Below, one piece after another: positions 19,397 to 26,723 of a stretch of 64,000 nucleotides of DNA. The stretch comes from Prochlorococcus sp. AG-409-P03 (lineage in GTDB: Bacteria; Cyanobacteriota; Cyanobacteriia; PCC-6307; Cyanobiaceae). The stretch covers positions 62,001-126,000 of the forward strand of contig QCKN01000002.1 in the NCBI GenBank assembly GCA_003215295.1. The letters are read 5' to 3'. The notes beneath the pieces were generated by a model. That model worked only from the letters and a program-made list of their open reading frames with translations, ran no database searches and was not told the origin of the DNA. Numbering within the stretch: the first letter of the stretch is position 1; every line of letters starts with the position of its first letter. Position numbers and translations under genes: made by a program.

Positions 19397-19444
19397 TCCC
19401 AAAAAACTTGGGACGATAAATAAGGACAGGATTGCCCTGTCCAA
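19397..19444 (-). promoter_or_regulatory. psbA: psbA 5' leader with two hairpins and a possible promoter
   Basis: Upstream of the psbA ATG are two perfect small hairpins: TCCCAA/TTGGGA at 19397-19413 and GGACAGG/CCTGTCC at 19424-19442. Read on the minus strand, TTGGAC (19444-19439) and ATTTAT (19421-19416) have promoter-like spacing of 17 bp, which would place the first hairpin in a short 5' UTR. Light- and stability-control of psbA mRNA through the 5' UTR is known in cyanobacteria; the assignment here is inference. Confidence 0.35.
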
Positions 19445-19467
19445 AAGAGTGTAAACGAAGAACAAGC

Positions 19468-19500
19468 AATCCGTGAACAGTATTCAAGAGAATCCGTGAA
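19468..19500. repeat. Direct repeat upstream of psbA
   Basis: The 10-bp string AATCCGTGAA occurs at 19468-19477 and again at 19491-19500, a 23-bp spacing (close to two helical turns), about 90-120 bp upstream of the psbA start. Such spacing is compatible with a regulator binding one face of the helix, but no known cyanobacterial site is recognised. The rest of the region from here to 19764 holds no other gene that I can support. Confidence 0.4.
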
Positions 19501-19764
19501 GAGCAACAAATCTCAAATACCAGAAAGATTTAAGATTTGAGCGTCGAGAGATTTAGGAGAACTGTTTTGGTCCTCATCCGCTGGTTCCTGTCAGGACAAC
19601 ATCTTCAAGAAACTGTGCCTTTAACTAGTGCGAGGCATAGAAGAAACGAACTAGAGGCATTGGGGGCAGTGGTTTATTGGAGTGAAAGGCTGCTACCTTC
19701 CCAACTGCACTGACCACCCAGATTGGAACTAATCCCATTCAGAAACAGAAGAGGAAGCAACATA

Positions 19765-20067
19765 TTGACTTTCCTAGTAGTGGGAATCGCAATTCTTTTG
19801 GGCGAAGGTTGTACTAACAAGCAACAATCATTCAATGAGCAGTCTTCAAACTCTGAAAAAGCAATATTTGAATTAAAAAGCCGTATCAGCAAAATTGAAA
19901 GCCACCTCACAAAAGGCTCTGATCCTTCACTCTTATTTAAAGCAAAAATTAAGTCAATTACATTCCGGATTGGCACAAAAGATGATCGTTTGAGAATCTA
20001 TTGGAGTGATGGAAGTAGAACAGATCTTCCATGCACTAAAGAACAAAGTATATGGGCATGTGGATAA
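19765..20067 (+). CDS. Small possible lipoprotein of unknown function
   Basis: A protein of about 101 residues. It begins with a hydrophobic segment (TFLVVGIAILLGEGC) that resembles a lipoprotein signal ending in Cys, though Glu at the -2 position is atypical. It continues with a charged helical stretch (EKAIFELKSRISKIESHL) and a compact C-terminal part containing TFRIGTKDDRLRIYWSDGS and two cysteines. TTG at 19765 has AGAGGAAG upstream and is preferred; an upstream TTG at 19723 extends the frame. I know no family. It converges with the aspartoacylase gene, 16 bp apart. Confidence 0.55.
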   Translation: MTFLVVGIAILLGEGCTNKQQSFNEQSSNSEKAIFELKSRISKIESHLTKGSDPSLLFKAKIKSITFRIGTKDDRLRIYWSDGSRTDLPCTKEQSIWACG

Positions 20068-20083
20068 CTAAAATATAGTAAAG

Positions 20084-20998
20084 CTAGTCTTGAATTAGAT
20101 CTTCTAAGGCCAAACTCCACTTATTGGAAAAAGGCCAAACCTCTCTTTTAGTAAGACTCATAGCTATATTTTTTTCCATATATGCCGCCTCATTAATAAA
20201 TACTGGCACAACAGATTCATCTTCATAGAACCTTTGCACATCTCCATCTGAACTTATAAATAAAGGTGCTCCAGAGCAAAGTGGGTGCCAATCTGCCCCG
20301 TCGAGAGAAGAATGTATGAATGATTCAACCTTGCCTTCTGAATCCCTAGGAAAATCCAAACTTCCCAAATGACGATGAATAACTAATTGCTTGGGAAAAT
20401 TACTCATTCGCGATCTAGCTTTTGCTATTTCCCCGAGACAAGCCTCTAAAGCAATATGAGTTTGTTCAACAATCTTTGCATTGAGAATCCCTTGAGGAAC
20501 TGGGCCAATTTCAACTACGACTCCACATGGCCATGCCTCAACAAGAAAACCTGTTTGAGAATAATCACCTTCATGTAAATAAACAGGTAAACCTAGACGT
20601 GCCTGCATTAAAGATGCAAGCGCTAAATCTGCAGGCCGACGTCCATAAACAACTAAACAACTACCCATAGCAGCAGTAGTGCTATGAAAATCAATGCAAA
20701 GCTGACACGGTTGATCTGAACTCGAACCAAAAAGAGATAACAGTTCTCTAGCACGTTCAAACTCATAGGCTTTATTACTCTGCGCATCGCAGGAACCAAA
20801 GAGAAAACTACGATTTAAATCTCTTTCTAGATACCGCCTACAAGACTTATAGGCCAAAGGGTTACCTATGACCTTGCAAACACTTAAGCCATTTGTGTTG
20901 ATCAGCCAAGGCTTCTTCGACCATTCCTCAAAGAGCCAAGGTGCATTAACTTCATTGCCATGGGTTCCTGCAACCAATAAAACCTGAAGCCCTGACAT
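20084..20998 (-). CDS. Probable aspartoacylase (AspA/AstE family)
   Basis: A 304-residue zinc-dependent carboxypeptidase-fold deacylase. The metal and substrate motifs are GTHGNEVNAPWLFEE (His and Glu ligands), ERDLNRSFLFG (Asn-Arg for substrate binding), IDFHSTTAAMGSC (His ligand) and VVEIGPVPQG (catalytic Glu). The family removes acyl groups from N-acetylaspartate or succinylglutamate; the substrate in picocyanobacteria is unproven, though marine genomes annotate it as aspartoacylase. It is divergent from the GST gene with only 56 bp between starts. Confidence 0.85.
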   Translation of the reverse strand: MSGLQVLLVAGTHGNEVNAPWLFEEWSKKPWLINTNGLSVCKVIGNPLAYKSCRRYLERDLNRSFLFGSCDAQSNKAYEFERARELLSLFGSSSDQPCQLCIDFHSTTAAMGSCLVVYGRRPADLALASLMQARLGLPVYLHEGDYSQTGFLVEAWPCGVVVEIGPVPQGILNAKIVEQTHIALEACLGEIAKARSRMSNFPKQLVIHRHLGSLDFPRDSEGKVESFIHSSLDGADWHPLCSGAPLFISSDGDVQRFYEDESVVPVFINEAAYMEKNIAMSLTKREVWPFSNKWSLALEDLIQD

Positions 20999-21054
20999 CC
21001 AACTTTAAAAGCTATTTTCAGGGTGGCTAAAAATGTCAAGAAAGGGAACTCGCT

Positions 21055-22047
21055 ATGCCTATTCACCCAATTGTTGTTGCAAGTGCACGAATCGGATGGC
21101 AATGGCAATGGAGGCAATTAATGAATGGATTAGCTCCTGCAGATTCCAGCGGGAATTACATCAGACCTAAAAGCCAACACCAAAATGCCATCTTGCCAAA
21201 AGAGAGCGACCTAATCGAGAGATCACTCCATCAAAAACCACTCCTAATTATTGGGCGAAGCTGCCCATGGGCACATAGAACTTGGTTGATCTATGAAATA
21301 CGAAATTTACAGACAAGTCTCCAATTATTAATAGCCCAATCAGACCACAAAGGTGGCCAATGGCGAATTGAGCCTTCTTGGAGAGGGTGTGATTCTCTCC
21401 TCTCGATTTACAAAAAGTGTGGCAGCCCACCAAACCATCGAGCGACAGTACCAACCTTAATAGACCCAGGAATTAATACTGAAACCAACCCCAAAATTCT
21501 AGGCAATGAAAGTGCACAGTTGGTTGAATTGCTCAATCAATGGCCCACCATTGGTCAAGAAATTGATCTATCACCAGCAGAGTGCAAAGAGGAAATTCAT
21601 ACATGGCAAAAACTACTCCAACCAAGTGTTAATGATGGGGTGTATCGGTGTGGGTTTGCACGTACACAATCGGCGTACAACAAAGCATGCAACGAGCTTT
21701 TCTCAGCTCTCAAAATCGTGGAAGAAAGTCTCTCCAAAAAGGGGCCTTGGCTCTGCGGAGAAAAATTAAGTCTTGCTGATCTACGACTATTCCCAACATT
21801 AATTCGTTGGGAAATGGTTTATATGCCACTCTTTGGATGCAGTACAAAACCTCTTTGGGCCTTTCCTAAACTATGGAATTGGCGCCAAGCATTTTTTAAC
21901 CTAACTAATGTAGAGAAAACCTGCGATTACAATGCATGGCGCAATGACTACTTTGGTGCTTTATTCCCATTAAGGCCAAGCGGAATTATTCCAGATGGAC
22001 CAGAACTAAGCACCATAATTAATTCTACAGCCCCTAAATTAAAATGA
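21055..22047 (+). CDS. Glutathione S-transferase family protein (Xi/ECM4-like)
   Basis: A 330-residue protein with an N-terminal thioredoxin fold and C-terminal helical domain. The SCPWAHRTWL motif near residue 69 matches the CPWAxR catalytic motif of Xi-class glutathionyl-hydroquinone reductases, which reduce glutathionylated quinones. The C-terminal domain includes LCGEKLSLADLRLFPTLIRW, typical of this group. Some Xi landmarks seem diverged, so the exact substrate is open. It is the first gene in a run with DUF2301 and ABC-F, joined by 4-bp overlaps. Confidence 0.8.
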   Translation: MPIHPIVVASARIGWQWQWRQLMNGLAPADSSGNYIRPKSQHQNAILPKESDLIERSLHQKPLLIIGRSCPWAHRTWLIYEIRNLQTSLQLLIAQSDHKGGQWRIEPSWRGCDSLLSIYKKCGSPPNHRATVPTLIDPGINTETNPKILGNESAQLVELLNQWPTIGQEIDLSPAECKEEIHTWQKLLQPSVNDGVYRCGFARTQSAYNKACNELFSALKIVEESLSKKGPWLCGEKLSLADLRLFPTLIRWEMVYMPLFGCSTKPLWAFPKLWNWRQAFFNLTNVEKTCDYNAWRNDYFGALFPLRPSGIIPDGPELSTIINSTAPKLK

Positions 22048-22718
22048 TCTTTCCCTTTCAAAGTCAAAAATCTAATAAGCCAAACTTTCAAGAAGTGGAG
22101 CTTGAAGGTATTTATGGGAAGTACACAATCACTCAAAAGGACGCGATTGAAGTGCAGAACTATAGGGTTGCAGTTCTAATCTGCGGTCTTTCACTCTCCT
22201 TGGGACTAGGTCAATGGATTTTATTTGGTACAAATTGGGCTTGGATTTGGCTATTTCCTTTGACGGCTGGTCTAGGTCTCGCACTCCAATATATTCACAT
22301 TTACGTCAGAGTACTTCATAGAACTCTTAAGATGTTCTGGGTATTAGGTTGCTTAGGCATAATCCTACTTTTTTACAAGTTCGGCATAAGAGAAATGCTT
22401 CCCAATATCGCCTCAAATGCAGCACTAACAATTCTCATTGGGCCATTCTTTGCTGCACTAACTGGCCTGGGATTCAAAGAGTTCTTTTGCTTTCGACGAC
22501 CAGAAGCTATTGGTCTCACAGCTCTCCTCCCCATAGCTTTGATAGGACATTTAAGTGGAGTCTTCAATGGAGCAATCGTTATGTTTTTACTTATAATATC
22601 TGCCATTATGTTAGTCATACTTTCTCTTAGAAAGTTTGGAATGGAAGTAGCTGCAGATGTAGGAGACAAAAGCATATTTAATTACTTAGATAATCAGCGA
22701 GCTGCAGGTGCTTTGTGA
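22044..22718 (+). CDS. DUF2301-like integral membrane protein
   Basis: A 224-residue protein with about six hydrophobic segments, after a soluble N terminus carrying GIYGKYTITQKDAIEVQNYR. The GxYGxYTIT...DxxEVxxYR pattern followed by membrane helices matches the cyanobacterial DUF2301 family as I recall it; no function is known. The FKEFFCFRRPEAIGLTALLP segment is another conserved-looking part. It overlaps the GST gene by ATGA and the ABC-F gene by GTGA, so all three are probably made from one transcript. Confidence 0.75.
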   Translation: MIFPFQSQKSNKPNFQEVELEGIYGKYTITQKDAIEVQNYRVAVLICGLSLSLGLGQWILFGTNWAWIWLFPLTAGLGLALQYIHIYVRVLHRTLKMFWVLGCLGIILLFYKFGIREMLPNIASNAALTILIGPFFAALTGLGFKEFFCFRRPEAIGLTALLPIALIGHLSGVFNGAIVMFLLIISAIMLVILSLRKFGMEVAADVGDKSIFNYLDNQRAAGAL

Positions 22719-24637
22719 GCCTAGTAAGCCTCATTGGAGCTTCTAAAGACTTTGGTATTCGAACACTTTTCAAGGATCTAACTCTTCATATTGAGAAGAA
22801 AGAGCGGCTCGGATTGATTGGTGCTAATGGTTCAGGAAAATCAACCCTTCTAAAAATTATTGCTGGTATTGAACCGCTTGAAAAAGGAAAGCGGTCGTGC
22901 TCACCAAAGCTTCGAATAACAATTGTAAATCAAGAAAGTGTTTTCGAACAAGGCCTTAGTGTGCTTGAACAGGTGCTTGAAGGTTGCGGAGAAAAGAAAA
23001 AGCTACTCCTAGAGTTCACACACATAACCAATGAAATAGCTCAAAAGCCTGAGGATCCAATTCTTCTTGAAAAACTAAGTCGATTGAGTGAACAAATGGA
23101 TCACTCTGAAGTCTGGGATCTGGAACACCAATGTCAAGAAATATTGAGTCGTCTTGGAATTAAAGATCTAAGTCTTCCAGTGGAAAAACTTTCAGGTGGC
23201 TATCTCAAGCGAGTAGCAATAGCCTCTGCGCTAGTTGCAAAGCCAGATCTTCTTCTCCTTGACGAGCCTACCAACCATCTAGACGCTTCTGCAATTGAAT
23301 GGCTACAAAATTGGCTTGCCAACTATCCAGGAGCATTAGTACTGGTCACCCATGACCGATACGTTTTGGATCGGATTACTAACAAAATGATTGAGGTAGA
23401 TCGCGGAGAAGCAAAAACTTACATTGGCAACTACACCAAGTTCCTTGAAGAAAAGTCCATACAAGAGCAATCCGAAACTACAAAAAACCTCAAATTCAAA
23501 GGAATCTTAAGGAGAGAATTGACTTGGTTAAGGAGAGGAGCTAAAGCTCGAAGTACTAAACAAAAAGCTCGAATTCAAAGAATACACCAATTACAAAATA
23601 AGCCTAATCGAAAAGTTAAGGAGACTATAGACATAACGACTTCCAATAGACGAATTGGCAAGTTAGTTATTGAGGTGAAAGAATTAAGTGTTACAGCAAA
23701 TAGAGAAATTAATGGGCCCATCCTAATTAACAATTTTAGCTACAGCTTCACCAATCAAGATCGAGTAGGAATTATTGGTTCAAATGGAACAGGTAAATCA
23801 ACACTTCTTGACCTGCTAGCAGGTAAAACAGATCCTGTTAAAGGTAGGATTCGCATAGGAACTACTGTTCACATTGGATACCTAAATCAGAATACAGTGA
23901 TTCAACTCGAAAATAAAAATTCAAATCAGAAAGTTATCGACTTTATCGAAGAAGAAGCCTCTCAGATTAGGATTGGGAAGGAGATGATAACTGCTTCTCA
24001 ATTACTAGAAAGATTTCTGTTCCCTCCAGCCCAACAACATAGCAAACTTAAAACTCTTTCAGGAGGAGAGATAAGGCGACTAAGTCTTTGCCGAATACTT
24101 ATACAGTCGCCAAACGTTATTTTATTGGACGAGCCAACTAATGATCTAGATATACAGACGCTAAGGGTACTTGAAGACTTTATAGAGAGTTTCCAAGGTT
24201 GCGTTATATTAGTGTCGCATGATAGATATTTCCTAGATCGCACTGTAAAACGAATACTTTGTTTTGAAGATAAAGGCTTAAAACTTTATGAAGGCAACTA
24301 CAGCGAGATTTTAGATAAAAAGAGACATCAATCGAAACAGTTAACTCAATCATCGTCACAAAGACCTAAGGCAAATCCAAAAGCCGAAAAAAGAGACATT
24401 AATCATCTTCCTAAAACGCCCATTAAAGCCCAACGTAGAAGTTTTAAAGAATCCAAAGAGCTTGAGGCTCTAAATAAAGAACTACCTCTTCTTGAAGCTA
24501 GAAAGTTAACCCTTGAAAATGAACTAGCCACAGGGACTAATGATTTAGCTGCATCTAGCAATAAGCTCGCAGAATTGGTCAAAACAATTTCGGAAGCAGA
24601 AGATCGCTGGTTAGAACTGAGCGAATTGGAGCCCTGA
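22715..24637 (+). CDS. ABC-F family ATPase (Uup-like)
   Basis: A 640-residue soluble protein with two ABC cassettes and no membrane domain. Cassette 1 has Walker A GANGSGKST, signature LSGGYLKR and LLLLDEPTNHLD; cassette 2 has GSNGTGKST, LSGGEIRR and ILLDEPTNDLD. A basic linker with LTWLRRGAKARSTKQKAR and a C-terminal coiled coil match the Uup subgroup. ABC-F proteins act on ribosomes or on DNA-branch structures. Start GTG at 22715 overlaps the upstream stop; the N terminus then starts SLVSLIGASKDFG as expected. Confidence 0.93.
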   Translation: MSLVSLIGASKDFGIRTLFKDLTLHIEKKERLGLIGANGSGKSTLLKIIAGIEPLEKGKRSCSPKLRITIVNQESVFEQGLSVLEQVLEGCGEKKKLLLEFTHITNEIAQKPEDPILLEKLSRLSEQMDHSEVWDLEHQCQEILSRLGIKDLSLPVEKLSGGYLKRVAIASALVAKPDLLLLDEPTNHLDASAIEWLQNWLANYPGALVLVTHDRYVLDRITNKMIEVDRGEAKTYIGNYTKFLEEKSIQEQSETTKNLKFKGILRRELTWLRRGAKARSTKQKARIQRIHQLQNKPNRKVKETIDITTSNRRIGKLVIEVKELSVTANREINGPILINNFSYSFTNQDRVGIIGSNGTGKSTLLDLLAGKTDPVKGRIRIGTTVHIGYLNQNTVIQLENKNSNQKVIDFIEEEASQIRIGKEMITASQLLERFLFPPAQQHSKLKTLSGGEIRRLSLCRILIQSPNVILLDEPTNDLDIQTLRVLEDFIESFQGCVILVSHDRYFLDRTVKRILCFEDKGLKLYEGNYSEILDKKRHQSKQLTQSSSQRPKANPKAEKRDINHLPKTPIKAQRRSFKESKELEALNKELPLLEARKLTLENELATGTNDLAASSNKLAELVKTISEAEDRWLELSELEP

Positions 24638-24732
24638 ACATCCGCCTTCTTCGATGAAGAGGAAGAAGATCCCCGTTCAGCCCTTAAATAGTCGACTCAC
24701 GAACGAAAACAAGACAAATTAACTCCTCTCAA

Positions 24733-24915
24733 GTGTCGCGCCAAAAACCGAGAAAGAACATCATGAGACTCTTGAGACCAAAAGCAAGGCTCTTCAGACC
24801 CATGAATCCCAAGCCTGACCCGACCATGATTGCTGAAATAGACCTAGCTGTCTCGAAAAGATGGCATGAGATAAGCCTTAAGAGCTCTATAGAGGCGGTA
24901 TGTACCGATACTTAA
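24733..24915 (+). CDS. Small basic protein of unknown function
   Basis: A 60-residue open frame starting at GTG 24733. The N-terminal half is strongly basic (RQKPRKNIMRLLRPKARLFRP), the rest is a mixed segment (MIAEIDLAVSKRWHEISLKS). The composition looks protein-like and the frame sits on the same strand between the ABC-F gene and CP12, but I know no family and no clear ribosome-binding site is present. It could be a chance frame. Confidence 0.4.
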   Translation: MSRQKPRKNIMRLLRPKARLFRPMNPKPDPTMIAEIDLAVSKRWHEISLKSSIEAVCTDT

Positions 24916-25015
24916 TTTGGGTATTGGTGTTGTAACCGCAATGAAACCCGTGGCATAACCCTTCGAAGGCCGTATCGTGTGCTTGTCGACCAAGGCCGGC
25001 GTAGGCCAAGACTCC

Positions 25016-25234
25016 ATGAACACTATCGACGAACACATTCAAAAGGATCAGTCTGAGATCCAGTCTGCCAAGACCCAAGGCGACCAAGCAAAGGTTCGCC
25101 ATCTCACCGAAGAACTGAATTCCCTCCAGGAATACAAAGATCATCACCCAGATGACAAACATGACCCAAATGCCCTGGAGTTGTTCTGCGACGCCAATCC
25201 AGACGAACCAGAGTGTCTGGTATACGACGATTAA
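25016..25234 (+). CDS. CP12 Calvin-cycle regulatory protein
   Basis: A 72-residue, acidic, mostly disordered protein that links GAPDH and phosphoribulokinase in the dark. The GAPDH-binding C terminus ELFCDANPDEPECLVYDD with its cysteine pair is standard. The N-terminal cysteine pair and the AWDAVEEL core motif are missing and replaced by LTEELNSLQEYKDHH, as reported for Prochlorococcus CP12. ATG at 25016 gives the normal length; the longer GTG frame is less likely. It is followed by a strong terminator. Confidence 0.93.
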   Translation: MNTIDEHIQKDQSEIQSAKTQGDQAKVRHLTEELNSLQEYKDHHPDDKHDPNALELFCDANPDEPECLVYDD

Positions 25235-25258
25235 TCAGCTTCACAAATAACTAAAATA

Positions 25259-25286
25259 AAAAAGCGGGTTTTTAGCCCGCTTTTTT
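25259..25286 (+). terminator. Intrinsic terminator after CP12
   Basis: A 10-bp stem, AAAAAGCGGG at 25259-25268 and CCCGCTTTTT at 25276-25285, with a 7-nt loop, 24 bp after the CP12 stop. T-runs exist on both strands, so it can also terminate the convergent gene at 25328-25510. Confidence 0.9.
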
Positions 25287-25327
25287 CATCTTTGTTATTC
25301 TTGTAAGAACATCAAAGATGAAAAATT

Positions 25328-25510
25328 TCAATAATCCAAATTGAAGTCCGAGGGACTACTAGTTAAAGAGCAAACCACTGCCTCCTCATTTCTCATCTGA
25401 CGCACTTCAGCAATTGGACGTCCCATTTGTTTGAGAACCTCAACTTCTGCATGGGTCTGACAACGCGCAATCACCTTGCCAAACTCATCAAAACAACTAT
25501 AAAAAGTCAT
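25328..25510 (-). CDS. Small conserved-looking protein of unknown function
   Basis: A 60-residue protein starting MTFYSCFDEFGKVIARCQT and continuing with a helix that has EVEVLKQMGRPIAEVRQMRN. It is soluble, with three cysteines. It resembles a hypothetical protein seen beside obgE in marine picocyanobacteria, but I cannot verify this. ATG at 25510 is preferred to a longer frame reaching 25543. It is the last gene of the minus-strand run from dnaJ, 74 bp after obgE. Confidence 0.65.
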   Translation of the reverse strand: MTFYSCFDEFGKVIARCQTHAEVEVLKQMGRPIAEVRQMRNEEAVVCSLTSSPSDFNLDY

Positions 25511-25584
25511 AATTAGCGAAAAGCTCTTACTAGTTATGACCAATAACTAGAATATAGACAAGCAAGGATTAGAAGGTAAACACA

Positions 25585-26574
25585 TCAAACTCCGAGCTCA
25601 TTCCAAACTATCTCGAGTAATTCATTTAACCCACGTCCCATAGCAGCTGAGATAAGCAACAACTTACGAGTACTGGTTTGCTGCATTTCTTGTGCCAAAT
25701 CCTTCTTCTTTTCCAAATCTAGAAGCTCCATTTTATTTAAAACCACAAGACGGGGACGGTCTAACAATCCGTGGCCATAACTAGCCAATTCCTTTTCAAC
25801 TATCTTGAAATCCTCAAGCGGGTCTTGGGCGGCAGCATCTACTAAATGAATTAAGAGCTTTGTCCGTTCAATATGTCTCAGAAAGTCATGCCCCAAACCT
25901 GCTCCCTGAGCAGCTCCAGCAATCAGGCCGGGAATATCTGCAAAAACGGTGCCATCCCCACTTGGACGACGTACTACACCTAGATTAGGAATCAAAGTTG
26001 TAAAAGGATAATTAGCAATCTTTGGACGTGCCGCAGAAAGAATAGAAATCAAAGTACTTTTCCCTGCATTAGGTAATCCAATAATTCCAACCTCAGCTAA
26101 TAGCTTCAACTCCAACTGAAGTTGCCATTCCTCTCCCTCAACTCCTTCCGTACATTTTTCAGGGGCTCTATTCCGATTACTTAAATAATGAGCATTACCA
26201 AGGCCACCATGGCCGCCAAAGGCAACTGGAAGAATATCTCCATCAGTAATCAAATCACCCAAAATGATCCCAGTTGCCATATGTCTGACTTCGGTACCGC
26301 ATGGCACTTTGACGATCAAAGCCTTTCCAGATGCGCCAGTACAACGATTAGGCCCGCCACGTCGCCCATTCTCAGCATGAAAAATTCTCTTAAATTTGAA
26401 ATCCAAAAGCGTCTGAAGGTTGGAATCAGCCTGAAAAAGAACATTGCCACCATCTCCACCATTCCCTCCTGAAGGACCACCTGCAGGAACATATTTTTCC
26501 CTTCTAAACGCAACAATCCCATCTCCTCCATTGCCCGCTCTGACCGTAATCCTTGCCTGGTCAATAAATTGCAC
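25585..26574 (-). CDS. obgE: GTPase Obg/CgtA
   Basis: A 329-residue GTPase involved in 50S ribosome maturation and stress signalling. The glycine-rich Obg fold covers residues 1-155 ([31 protein letters not shown]). The G domain shows [15 protein letters not shown] and NKMEL. The variable C-terminal extension found in some bacteria is absent. ATG at 26574 gives the typical [10 protein letters not shown] terminus. It is downstream of mutS2 on the same strand with a 149-bp AT-rich gap. Confidence 0.97.
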   Translation of the reverse strand: MQFIDQARITVRAGNGGDGIVAFRREKYVPAGGPSGGNGGDGGNVLFQADSNLQTLLDFKFKRIFHAENGRRGGPNRCTGASGKALIVKVPCGTEVRHMATGIILGDLITDGDILPVAFGGHGGLGNAHYLSNRNRAPEKCTEGVEGEEWQLQLELKLLAEVGIIGLPNAGKSTLISILSAARPKIANYPFTTLIPNLGVVRRPSGDGTVFADIPGLIAGAAQGAGLGHDFLRHIERTKLLIHLVDAAAQDPLEDFKIVEKELASYGHGLLDRPRLVVLNKMELLDLEKKKDLAQEMQQTSTRKLLLISAAMGRGLNELLEIVWNELGV

Positions 26575-26723
26575 GGCAGGCTTCCTGCTTTGCCAAAACT
26601 AAACAATAAATCCACAACCAACAAAAATGTCATCCTAAAGAAAGTTCTTTGGATGTTTGATTGAAAACTTGAAAAAGCAGGTCTTAAGAAACAACAAAAT
26701 TAATCTGTTCTTATTAATGAGAT

